64,000 nucleotides of DNA from Erigeron canadensis (taxonomy: Eukaryota; Streptophyta; Magnoliopsida; Asterales; Asteraceae): contig NC_057769.1 in the NCBI RefSeq assembly GCF_010389155.1, forward strand, positions 3,534,001 through 3,598,000. Direction: 5' to 3'. Every line of letters starts with the position of its first letter. Positions within the stretch are counted from its first letter, which is position 1. Shown here piece after piece: positions 23,160-34,382 of the stretch. The notes beneath the pieces were generated by a model. It saw nothing but the letters and a program-made list of their open reading frames with translations. It searched no databases and was not told the origin of the DNA. The position numbers and the translations under genes were made by a program.

Positions 23160-24378
23160 TCTTTAATAAATATTAAAAGAGAACCCTTAATTCAAAAATG
23201 GATTAATCTTGATCCTTTATTAAATTTATTTCTTATTTCTTCACCCTTAGATCAAGATGATGACATCATCATTAACTCAATCTTTAATCAAATACTTTTT
23301 TAGTACTTCAACTATGGATTAAACGTTCCAACAATACATATTATTACTTAATATTCTCCTAATCATGTCAAAATTAATATGTCTAAGTTTTTTATACCCT
23401 TTTTGATTCACATCATCATCTATTTTTTCTTTTAATTTTATTTTGATGATCCATCTTCCATTATAGTTTTTTTTCGTATTTGATTTTCTTACAAATAATT
23501 AATAACAAATAAATTTGTATTGGATTATGGTTTAAATTAACCTTATGTTATGAAGTATAACTATACACACTTGATTATATATGATTAAGGTTGAAAAATA
23601 GGGTTGTTATTGTTTACAGTGTATCATTTGAATAAGCTCATGGAAGATATTGTGACAAAGAGTCATTATCGTGATATGAAAAATGTGTGAATATTATACA
23701 TCAACTACGCATTAACATAAAAAAAATACATATTTGCTTCCATATCACTATATACAATATCATGGCAGGTCAAGTTGTGTTCGCTAGAATGACTGACATC
23801 GATGCATCCAAGGAATCTTAGAACATTCGGGTTAAAGTTGTCTTACTCTGGAAGCAAACGCATAAGTACAACCCAAAAATTGTCCTATTCGAGTGTCTCT
23901 TTAATTAAGGGTGCGTTTAGGGAAATCAATAACTTCGCTATGGCTTCAATAAAAGGAGATGAAGATTATATGCTTGTGGATCATAGGGCTTCCACAAAAC
24001 CACTACTATTTGTGTATCAAATTATTTTGTGGATACTATGAATCCTTATAACTTTTTATACTATACGTATTTAATTGGGAAAAAGCGTACGTTGTAATCT
24101 TCAAAAATATAATCATTTGTGATACTTCATAAAACTAAAAATCACTTGTCAGGTGGATGAGAAACCACTGTCAAACCTTAGTCTTTGAAATTATATTTAT
24201 ACCATGGTTGATTTATGAAAAAAATAACTGGTTTATTTTCATTATTCTTATTTCATTTATTATTCTGTCATTTTTAATAGCTTTTAAGTATTTATTATAC
24301 CACTGTGCTAGCTTTTTATACGTACAAGTGTAATTTTTTTATAGGTTTTTTCCGCGTTTCACGCGGGTTATAATCTAG
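23160..24378 (+). mobile_element. Helitron (1.2 kb) with decayed RPA/DUF223-like segment
   Basis: The 5' end TCTTTAATAAATATTAAAAG follows an A (23159). The 3' end has hairpin CCGCGTTTCACGCGG and then TTATAATCTAG before a T (24379). The same termini occur on the minus strand at 62684-63571. Near 23768-23900 the plus strand shows a broken frame with FARMTDIDASKES, stop, NIRVKVVLLWKQ, which resembles the OB-fold of Helitron-associated replication protein A / DUF223 genes. In-frame stops and a short remainder show it is non-functional. No Rep/helicase coding sequence is present. Confidence 0.72.
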
Positions 24379-25419
24379 TTATATTATATTTAAGGTTCAT
24401 TAAATAGTTTTATACTTAACATAAAATTTAAAGGGTTTACTTTGAATATGAAAAGATACAATTTTTTTAATGCACATCAACTAAGGTTGACAAATTTTGA
24501 CACAAAATATGTTAACACGACACAACACGACCTGTTCTTAACAAGTTTCGTGTTTGACATTAACAGGTTTAATATGTAAAGATCTAATTTTTTTAAGCAC
24601 GTTAAGTGCAGCCTTTGGAGCTGCATTTAGCATTTTCTAAAAGGTAAATATAACAATAAATGTAGAACTATTGTAATAAAAAGTTTAACTTTATAGCATG
24701 ATACCATTATAACTTTGTCTCATATACAACTATGATGAAAACTAGTTGTCGTCATCCTCAATCTTATAGTCTTTTATTCTTACTTAAAAACTTAAAGCAC
24801 ATGGGGCTAACGTGCATTATAACATGAAATTTCTTGACAGAAGAAATCATTAAATCTACAGATAAATTTCAGTTAGAGCCTTAGAGGGTGCCCCCTTTGC
24901 AACCCGGCAAGGGATCAACCCCCTTAACATCTGTCATATTAACCCGAAATCTCTTGGTGTTAACCAAAGCACAATTATACAATCTTATGACACTAAAATC
25001 ACCAACATTAAACTCGTTCCACAAACCCGTGGTATCAGGCAATTGAATTAAGAGTGTCAAAATATGAATTTTGAATACCACACTATTTTGTTTATATGTT
25101 TCCATTAGGATTTTCAATCTTTTTGTTTAGATATTCAGTCGGGTAATTCAAGTATGTTATCAAACAATTTGTTTCAATGGTTTGCAAATAAACAATTTTA
25201 TATATTTTGTGAAAATGTTTGTTACATATAAACCCATGGATATCTATTTGAGTAATCTCAATAAGTTTTTGGTTATGAAAAGGACGACTTGGTGAATATA
25301 GTCACGTTTATCGGTTTATCTAGGCAATACTAGTACTACAAGAATAATTCAATGTTTTTTATACAAATATAACGTATGTAGTATCTATATTAAGAAAAGA
25401 AGATCTAAGTTAACAAGAA
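24379..25419. other. Spacer between Helitron and tRNA-Leu
   Basis: AT-rich. A minus-strand frame at 24881-25117 (78 codons, with GLWNEFNVGDFSVIRLYNC) reads as protein-like but matches nothing I know. I would not call it a gene. Confidence 0.4.
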
Positions 25420-25502
25420 GCTGGTTTGCCCGAGAGGTTAAGGGGGAAGACTTAAGATCTTCTGCACATTAGTGCGCATGGGTTCGAACCCCATAGCCAG
25501 CA
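25420..25502 (+). tRNA. tRNA-Leu (anticodon UAA)
   Basis: Class II tRNA with acceptor GCTGGTT...AGCCAGC, anticodon stem GAAGA/TCTTC around loop CTTAAGA (anticodon TAA at 25453-25455), a long variable arm, and T-arm ATGGGTTCGAACCCCAT. The discriminator A at 25502 is followed directly by TTTTT, a pol III terminator. The D-stem pair at positions 10-25 is C-G (CCC...GGG) where I remember G-C in the usual plant gene (GCC...GGC). Pairing is kept, so the gene may be functional. Confidence 0.92.
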
Positions 25503-25586
25503 TTTTTCATACTTCTATTTTTTTAACTTTTAATACTGTCATGGACTATATTTCCAACTATACAATTCTTCTCACAGTAACAACAT

Positions 25587-25965
25587 ATGTCGATCACTTC
25601 AAGCATTTTGACAACCGACAAACCAGCGTTTTCAAACACATATAATTCATACGTTTTGGGATCAATTTGACACATTCGCCTTTCATCTGTTATGTATGAT
25701 TTGGTGAATACACGAGTGGATTGGAAGGAAACGCATGAAACTCATGCATTCAAGGCTGATCGCTTGTATTAGAAAAAAAGTGAAAGTTGAGATTGAAGAC
25801 AGCAGGGTCTTACAGATCAGTTGCAAGAGATATGTTGAGAAAGAAGATAAGAAAATTTACTGGCATCGTGTTGAACGTAGCAGTGGCTATGGAAAACGTA
25901 GTGCTGACAATTACCATGGCAAAGGAACAAGTGAAGAAGCCTTGACATTAAGTCTATTCAATCTT
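25587..25965 (+). pseudogene. Class I small heat-shock protein pseudogene
   Basis: A decayed copy of the gene at 38647-39105. It begins ATGTCGATCACTTCAAGCAT at 25587 and carries diverged matches to the alpha-crystallin core (25700-25890: VDWKE, then EDSRVLQIS and WHRVERSSG). Frameshifts interrupt the first third. The stretch encoding the middle of the domain (parent about 38962-39020) is deleted, joining GTAGCAGTGGC to TATGGAAAAC. The remaining match ends near GAAGAAGCC at 25945. The open frame from 25735 only partly overlaps the original reading frame. It lies on the far side of the UGT cluster from its parent. Confidence 0.85.
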
Positions 25966-26188
25966 TGTTATATAAATCAACTAATGTGCTTGGTTGCCTA
26001 AAATGCCTTATGCAATGTCCTTTGTGCTGCATTATATATTTACTAAATTTTAACTTTGATAAAACTTAAAAAATTGTTTGTTAAATCACTACTCTGCAGT
26101 AAAGAGATATTTTGATTTGGTAATATGAACAAATCCAATTCCATTTAATGGTGCTTGACATTATAGTTGAGATTACAACTTTCATGAG

Positions 26189-28361
26189 TTACATCGATAA
26201 AATGAAGTCTACCAAGCCAATCAAGGAGTTCTGTGATGAACCACCATGGCTTAGTGCAAGTTTAACCTTTTCTTGAACTTCCATAGCCCTTTCCCTCATT
26301 TCTTCCCCATCTTTATCCACTAAAAGTCTTTTGATCGCCCTCTCGATCTCCCCTCTTTCCACAACAATTTCAACACCCATTTTCCACACATAGCTTAAAT
26401 ACCTAGCATTCAATCGTTGGTCTACATCAAATGGTTGGCATAACATTGGAACACCTTCAGATACACCTTCCAATGTTGAATTCCATCCACAATGGCTCCA
26501 AAATCCTCCGACTGCGTTATGTGCCAAAACTTCCTTCTGTGGTGCCCATTTTACAATCAAACCTCTCCTATTCAACTCAGCCAACAGACCCTCTGGCAAA
26601 AACTCGATCCATTGAAAACCTTGAACTGAACCTGGTCGAACCACCCATATAAATGGCTGGTTACTGTTGGCTAAACCCCATGCCATTTCAGTTGATACTT
26701 TTTCGTCAACATTTGCTAAGCTTCCTAAGCTCACATACAACACCGATTTGGGTGCTTGTTTATCTAGCCACAAGATGCAGCTAGTATCCTCTTCTATGAA
26801 GCTAGTTGAAGGAGTTGGGATTATTTTGTGCAACGGGCCGATGGTAAAAATAGGAACTTGGTAGTGATCACATATCTGGGTCAGTGCTGATTCTTCAAGA
26901 AATTCAAGGGTGTTCCATATGAAGGCAGAAGGAGGGGACTTTGGGGTGATCATGGTGATCGATTGAAGAGTTTCTTGTATTGCACGGTTGTTAAAGGGTA
27001 GATCTATGTATCTGAACGGATGGAGTTCTGGTACTATTTCCTGCAACAAATTATCTTGAAAAAAGGAGTTTGAGTTAATTAAAAGTACATAAAGGTGTCA
27101 AAATAGAAAGATTTCAGTAACTGATCAGAGCAAACAGATAGGTAGCTCCATCATGGTGTGATGACAATGTTATCAAGCTTCCTCTCTGTATGCTAGTAGC
27201 TTAGGTTCGGGTTGAAAAAAATAATTTTTGATACAGTAAATGTCTAGTTGGCTTAACAGCAAATAATAGTTTGCAATTTGCTTTTGAAATTTCTAAACAA
27301 ATCGTGTTGAATCTTGTAGTAATCAGACACAGAAGATCATCAACATTTGAACAGATTTGGGAAAGTACTACCTACCTCGTTCTTCTCGTGACCCCATTTC
27401 AAAATGAAGTCTAATCTGACACATTCGTAAGAACTAACTTCTAGTACCAACTTAAGATAATTGTTGCTTAAAAATCACAGACAGTTAGATTTCTTAATAC
27501 GAGTATTAGAACTCTGAGTATTTGGCTGGTTGACTTCGGGTCTACTGATATCACTCCCCAACCGCAATGTGGAGGACTTTTGCTAGAATAGATCACGGGT
27601 CCAAATCCTTTCCCAACAGGGTAATACCCAAAAAAAAAAAGATGTTCATTGCTTGGAAGTTGGAACTATTCCTTGGGGGACGGCCAGTTGGGTCCAGAGG
27701 ACATTAATTCAATTGAGATAAGGAAAATTCATTTCAATTCATTATTCAAGAATCAGTCAATCATCATGAAAGTCAACTTAACCAAAAAGCTTCTAATTCT
27801 TAAATCCTAGATCAGATCCTTTTCAAGTTTGAAGTTTGCATAAGTAGATTTTTAGATGGAATAGTCACCTTGAACCGGATATCGGCCTTGTTGATGTAGC
27901 TTTGGGATGATCATGACAGCAGGAAAAAAAGCCGCACTACTACTACGCAATATAAAATTTGGCAGACCAAGTTCACTAGCAATCGATTCAGCGAAAAACA
28001 TGAGGTTATCATGTATAATAACAATCGACTCCTTGTCAGATTTCTCTTTTTGTTCATTTATGATCTGAACAAGGTGTTCTTTGAGATGGGGTCTGCAATT
28101 ATCATTAAGAGTTCGCATAAAATGGACAAAGCCACCAGACATGATGCCCGTGCCAGATAAGTTGTCGGGCAGGGGCTGGAAATCGAAATCAGGGTGTTTA
28201 GACGGGTCGGGTGAGTTGAACTCGGAGTGAGCAATGGTTATGGAGAAGCAGCCTTTGGAATGAAGGTAAGTTCCTAACTGAAGCATGGGTGTCATGTGGC
28301 CTTGAAGCGGGCTTGCTATCAACACCAAACGACGTCGTCTTCCACCACTATGATCTGCCAT
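26189..28361 (-). CDS. UGT76-like UDP-glucosyltransferase, copy A
   Basis: Family 1 glycosyltransferase transferring glucose from UDP-glucose to a small molecule in the cytosol; the acceptor is unknown. Exon 1 is 27869-28361 and exon 2 is 26189-27054, joined in phase 1, for 452 residues. The acceptor AG is 14 nt upstream of the more obvious TTGTTGCAG, because only the upstream site keeps frame; all three cluster members share this. The catalytic His is in LQGHMTP (His22) and its Asp partner in IIHDNL (Asp118). The PSPG box spans 334-377 from WAPQKEVLAH to DVDQ; the final Gln favours UDP-glucose. Intron 1 (814 bp) shares blocks with copy B's intron. The family resembles Arabidopsis UGT76E and Stevia UGT76G1. 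Nothing in the sequence looks inactivating. Confidence 0.92.
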
Positions 28362-29696
28362 TGTGCCCTTTTTCTAGCTACTTTGAATATGTTGGTTTCA
28401 GGAAACTACCACTTAATAATAAGTAGTAATAATAATAATAAAATAAGATTGAATGATTTCATTAAGGGATGGCATCTTATGTGAATTGCTTTATTCTTTA
28501 ATTAATTTCATTGTCATTTAGTCATTATTTGTCATCTACATGTAATAATTTTCAAAGTGTTGACTCTTTTCCTAACTTCTTGTAATTATCATCTATCTAA
28601 TATCAATTTTCAAATGGGTGTTGAGCTTCATAAACAAGAAATTTATACACCCCATCACATTACATTATATCACCATTATTAAAAATAACTTTTAGATTTT
28701 TAGATTTAATTATCTCTTGTAATGTTTTATTATGTAATTTTAAATACATCGTTGTGACATACTTATGTTTTATGAAATTTCAAATACACCGTTGTCACAT
28801 ACTTATTTTTATTCATGTTTGGATGTAAATTTTGTTAAAGTTGAGGTGGGTCAACAAAAATAAGGATAGGGTTGAAGTTTTAAAAAAAGACATCAAGTAT
28901 TTTGACTTTTGAGCAACAAAACAAATTTAATTCAATTTATGTTTTGTGATCTTTATGTAACAGGGCCCACTTGGAGACATTGTCTCAAACCGATTTGTTC
29001 CTAAATACATTAGTTGCTCATATTGTTGAGAAATGAGTTAGATTTTCAATCTTAGTTTTGTATATACATGGAAGTATGGAACTAATGGTAGAGTTGCAGC
29101 TGATAATAATATGGGCCAGTTGAAAGATTGTTGGGCCAAAGTGTCTTATGGGTCAAAGCAAATTATTGGTCCTAAGGTTTACACTTTACAGAAGGATGGC
29201 ATGGCACCTTCACAAATCACAACTGACAATGGCTTTATTTTCTCTTAGCTTATATTCACAGTTATTGCAGCCAAAGAAAAAGAGAGACAACACCAAAAAT
29301 GTAGTCACCAAAGGAGTGTTTGTTATTGTGTTTAACTGTTTATAAAACAAATTTTGCGTTTTCAAAACTGCATTTTAAAGAAAAAAAACATGTTTGTACA
29401 TGTTTATCTAAAACTGGGTTTTCATAGCAAATAATCACTTTTTCATCCAAATAATTTTTTAAATTATTTGTGTATTATAAACATTATAATCAAATAATCA
29501 CTTCAAAAATTAATCTAAACACCGTCTAAATCTCTCCCCTCCTATCGGTCTTCAAATACACACTGCTCTCAAATCCATATCTATTTTCTGTATTCTGTAT
29601 TTTAACTGTTGACTTCAACCTTTATTTTTCAACCTTTAATCTCATTGTTTACATTCTATTTATCTATATCTACTATTTAGTTTTTTTTCTTTAATC
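28362..29696. other. Spacer, 5' flank of UGT copy A
   Basis: Begins with the copy A promoter side, which is similar over a short stretch to the flanks of copies B and C. The rest, up to the LINE, is AT-rich with no supported gene. Confidence 0.5.
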
Positions 29697-29710
29697 ATAT
29701 ACGGGCATCT

Positions 29711-30904
29711 CATTGTTTTTTTTCTTTAGTTGAAATTGGTAATGGAAAGAAAGCCTCAATGTGGTTTGATAAATGGAGTGTGGAAGGTCCTTTATATGAG
29801 TTTATCAGTAGAAGAGACCTTTATGATGCAAGATTAGAGGATACCTTAACTGTTGATAAAATGATTTTGAATGGAGAATGGAGCTGGCCTGATGGGTGGT
29901 TGGATATTTTTCCCAGACTTGCTAATATAGAAGTGCCAAATATTCATTTTGGAAAGGAAGATAAAGTGAGGTGGCTGACAAAAACTTACCAGAAGGTAGA
30001 TTTTTCTACTAGTCAAGCATGGAGTGATTTGAGAGATGAATGGCCAAGTGTAGAATGGAGTAAAGTGATATGGTTCAAGCAATTTAACCCAAGAAATGCA
30101 TTTATTTTGTGGCTGGCAGTTCATGATAGATTACTCACTCAGGATAAAATGGCCATTTGGAAGGAAAATGCAGACTTCAAATGTGTGTTCTGTAGTGTTA
30201 CTGCAGATAATCATGAGCACTTATTTTTTCAATGTGCTTATGTTAAAAGTGTGTGGAGGGAGCTGCAAAGATATATGTTTCAGATGCAAGGAGGAGACAG
30301 GATGCAGAGTGTTATCAGTAATTTGGCAAGATTTAAAGATTCTAAGAATATTGGAGTTATTGTGAATAAACTCATGGTGGCTGCTGCTGTCTATTTCATA
30401 TGGCAGGAAAGGAATGCTAGAGTGTTCAAGAATCAAATAAGGAATAAGGAAGTTTTATGTCAGAATATCATGGACAGTGTAAGATGCAAGATGATGACTA
30501 TCAAGGTTAGGAACACTAGGAATGTCCAAAGGATTGCAGAATTGTGGAACTTGAATTGGAAGGAATGTAGATTGCAGGCTAAGTAGTTGCAAGAGATCTG
30601 ATTGAATGCATGTGCGTATGGGAATAGTGAGTCATGTAAGATGGGACTACTTGGTCCCATACTAGTGCATTCATGGAGTTTTTTGAATTACCTGGAGGTT
30701 AGGATGCTGAATTGGGAGATTTCATTGGATTTTTGTACTTATGGTTAGTATTTGGGGGTATGTTTTGTAGTATGCCTGCTGTTTTGGTTTTGAAGGTCTG
30801 CATGTGTTTGGTTCTGTCTGTATGTAACTTGGGCTTGTCCAAGTTTTGTTTTTTATTGTATAGTTGTAATTTTGAATATTAATACAATTCACATTTTAAT
30901 TAAA
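29711..30904 (+). mobile_element. 5'-truncated LINE with zf-RVT domain, between UGT copies A and B
   Basis: A second LINE fragment, sense on the plus strand. The frame runs from about 29729 (EIGNGKKASMWFDKW) to a stop near 30584 and covers the end of ORF2. It includes zinc-binding CVFC, then H-x-H and FFQCAYV, and the tail YFIWQERNARVF. About 320 bp of 3' UTR follows. Flanking repeats 29697-29710 and 30905-30918 (ATATA[C/T]GGGCATCT) differ at one base and look like an aged target-site duplication. The protein is related to the LINE in PTAC16 intron 4 but not close to identical. It separates UGT copy A from copy B. Confidence 0.85.
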
Positions 30905-30918
30905 ATATATGGGCATCT

Positions 30919-31497
30919 TGTCCAGGGGAGAGGGATGGTACCAACGCGGTACATGGAATTAGCCAAATATACTTCTACACAATACAATAGTGATATTACT
31001 ATGATTAAATATGTCTGCAACTGCTGTACATGGAATTAGCCAAATACTCCATAATTTTACACAATTCAATAGTGATATTACTATGATGAAATATGCACGA
31101 TTGCATATGTTCAACTTATTGTAAACTTTACAATGGTACTATACTTAAGCAATGTAGTGATATGTGCAAAATAAAAGAAGATATCATGTTTCATGTTACA
31201 TGTGCAAACAAAAACTAAAGATACAAATTAACATAGTTTCGATCTACACTAGATCCGGGAAAAGTTTGTGCATTTGCTTTGGTCTTCTTCAACTCTAACC
31301 CGACGTTTATGTAGTTAGAGTCGAAGATGACCCTCAAACTATTCCCAAGAAAGTTTTTGCCAAATAAACATATAATGGACATCAAGGCAATAATGTTTTA
31401 GCAAATTGTAGGAAACAAGTCTTAACTTCAACACACCCACTCTTATGAGAGACAAAGATGAGCTCGACATTATAGTCGAGCTTACAACTTTCATGAG
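30919..31497. other. Spacer, 3' flank of UGT copy B
   Basis: The block 31245-31330 (CTAGATCCGGGAAAAGTTTG) has a counterpart at 34079-34150 downstream of copy C, showing that the duplicated unit extended past the coding exons. A short direct repeat (TGTACATGGAATTAGCCAAA type) occurs near 30950 and 31027. Confidence 0.5.
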
Positions 31498-33698
31498 TTA
31501 CATCGATAAAATGAAGTCTACCAAGTCAATCAAGGAGTTCTGTGATGAACCACCATGGCTTAATGCAATTTTAATCTTTTCTTGAATCTCCATAGCCTTT
31601 CCCCTCATTTTTTTCCCTTCTTCATCCACCAAAAGTCTTTTGATCGCGCCCTTGATCTCCCCTCTTTCCACAACGATTTCAATCCCCATTTTCCACACAT
31701 AGCTTAAATACCTCGCATTCAATTGTTGGTCTGCAACAAACGGTTGGCACAACATTGGAACACCTTCACATACACCTTCCAATGTTGAATTCCAACCACA
31801 ATGGCTCCAAAATCCTCCGACTGCATTATGTGCCAATACTTCCTTTTGTGGTGCCCATTTTACAATCAAACCTCTCTTCTTAAACTTAGCCACCAGACCC
31901 TCTGGCAGAAACTCGATCCATTCAAACCCGTGAACTGAACCTGGTCGAATAACCCATAAAAATTGTTGGTTACTATTGGCTAGACCCCATGCCATTTCAG
32001 TTGAGACTTTTTCATCTACATGTGCTAAGCTTCCTAAGCTCACATAAACCACAGATTTGGGTGCTTGTTTATTTAGCCATGAGATGCAGCTCATATCCTC
32101 TTCTAGGAAGCTAGTGGAAGGAGTTGGGATTATTTTGTGCAGTGGGCCGATGGTAAAAATAGGGCCTTGGTAGTGATCACGTATCTCGGTCAGAGCCGAT
32201 TCTTCAAGGAATTCAAGGGTGTTATATATGGAGGCAGAAGGAGGTGAATTAGGAGTGCTCATTGTGATCTTTCGAAGGGTTTCTTCTACTGGGCGGTTGT
32301 TATAGGGTAGATCCATGTATCTGAATGGGTGGAGTTCTGGCACTATATCCTGCAACGAAGAATCTTGAAAAAGGAGGTTGAGTTAATTAGCCGTACATAA
32401 AGATGTCAAAAGAGGACAGTTGCAATCGGAGCAAATGGAGAGATTGTTACATGATGTTGTGATGACAATGTTATCAAGCCTCCACTCTGTATACTCGTTG
32501 CTTAGGTTCAGGTTGTAATACAATATAATTATGCCCCATTTAAAATGTAGTCTAATCTAACTTTTAGTACCAAACTTAACGATGTTGTTGTTTAAAACCA
32601 CGTACAGACAGTTAGATAATATTAAATTTCATGATATTAGAACTCTGAGGACTTGGCTTGTAGCCTTCGGGTCTACTGACATCACTCTCCTACCGCAAAT
32701 GCTATTTGGGCCAAGTACTCAAAGTTTTCATGGGCCCAAATCCTTTCCCAACGGGGTGGTACCCAAAGAAAGATGTTCATGATTGCTTTCCGTGGGAAAG
32801 GATCAGTTGGGTTCAAAAGACCACAGATTCAAGGTTTCTTAATCTGAATGAGCCATAGCTTATAGAATCCACATGTCTTCAAATCGTACAGTAGCTAGCT
32901 ATATGCTATGTAGTATAGATGACTTCTACACAAGGTGGTAATGTGTTGAGGCGAACCAGTTAATTGGACATATGAATAATCATTTCACTTTTTACCGATC
33001 TAACTTTTGCTAGGGCAGTCCTAGTACTTGATTACCCAAGAATCAGTCAATCATTATGAAAGTCAACTTATCCAAAGTGAAATAAAAAGTACAAAAAGCA
33101 AATCTAAAAGGCTTCTAATTCTAAAATTCTAGATCAGGTTGTTATCAAGATTGAAATTTGCATAAGTCGTTAAGTTTTCTAAAAGATATATGGAATAATC
33201 ACCTTGAGCCGGATATCGACCTTGTTGATGTAGCTTTGGGATGATCATAAAAGCAGGATAGAAAGCTGCACTACTGCTGCGCAATATAATATTTGGCAGA
33301 CCAAGCTCACTAGCAACCGATGCAGCGAAAAACATGAGGTGATCATGGATAATAACAATCGACTCTTTATTAGATTTGTCTTTTTGTTCATTGATGATCT
33401 TAATAAGGTGTCCTTGGAAATGAGGTTTGCAGTTATTATTATAAGTTTGCACAAAATGGATGAAGCTAGCACACACGATGTCAGTGCCAGAAACGTTGTC
33501 GGGCAGAGGCTGGAAATGGAAATCAGGGTGTTTAGAAGGGTCAGGGCTGTTAAACTCAGAGTGAGCAATGGTTATGGAGAAGCAGCCTTTGGAATGAAGG
33601 TAAGTTCCTAGCTGAAGCATGGGTGTCATGTGGCCTTGAAGTGGGCTTGCTATTAACACCAATTGGCATCGTCTTCCACTGCCACCATGATCTGCCAT
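31498..33698 (-). CDS. UGT76-like UDP-glucosyltransferase, copy B
   Basis: Exon 1 is 33203-33698 and exon 2 is 31498-32363, phase 1, for 453 residues. It is the closest relative of copy A: shared long blocks such as PSTSF, LEFLEESALT and GRYP, and a shared intron block near 32640-32770. The catalytic His is at 23 (LQGHMTP), and the Asp sits in IIHDHL, where copies A and C have IIHDNL. The PSPG box is at 335-378, WAPQKEVLAH through VADQ, ending in Gln. An extra Cys appears in the box (EGVCEG where A has EGVSEG). Substrate is unknown. Differences in the acceptor half (HFVQTYNNNC against HFMRTLNDNC) could change specificity. Confidence 0.92.
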
Positions 33699-34382
33699 GT
33701 CTTCTCTGGTGCCTTGGTTCCAGGAAACTAAAACTTTATATCATAATAATGATTTTTTTCCCCTTTAAAGTAAACTTTTATTCATTGTCATTATTTGTCA
33801 TCTGGCTATTTTTTTTTCTTTGTTGGAATGGCATTTGTCATCTGCCTGTATCAAATTTCAAAGAGTTGACCATATTTCTAACTTTTTGTAATTATCGTCT
33901 ACTGATATCAAATTTTCAATTGGCTGGGTGTTGAGATTTGTACACGAACCCCATCACATCTCAACCATTATTTTATTGTTAAAGTTAACTTTTAAACATT
34001 TTTTATTTTCTCGTATAATGTTTTATATAGTTTAAAATGGAACTTTGACAATGTTTACATATTAACATAGTTTCTGCACTAGATCTGGGAAGAGTTTGTG
34101 CATGTGTTGTAGTCCTCCTCCGCTAACTCGACGGTGATGCTGTTAAAGCAGTAAGTACATTGAAATTTCGCCATATGCAGTAGGGCAGTCCTGTGTGTGT
34201 GTGTGTGTCGCGTATATATATATATATCGCAAACCTATCGATTACATATATTGTATAAAACGAGAAATTGTTTCACATTTGCCATAAATGCGTGTGCCTG
34301 CATAATTGGTGTGTTGAAATGAAAATGCAAATTAGAATTTTGAGATTGCTGGGAAAATCTAGCCAGTTTTACAAAGTTACAA
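33699..34382. other. Spacer between UGT copies B and C
   Basis: Copy B promoter side (similar to that of copy A: TCATTATTTGTCATCT and ATTTTCAAT...GGGTGTTGA words), then a (TG)n(TA)n microsatellite at about 34192-34226 and the 3' flank of copy C. No other gene. Confidence 0.5.

Noticed and set aside
24881..25117. 78-codon minus-strand frame
   Set aside because: Protein-like in places but no family, start context or splice partners; noted only inside the spacer entry.
33245..33611. Overlapping frames on both strands of UGT copy B exon 1
   Set aside because: Shadows of the real exon, which has the catalytic motifs and correct splice phase.
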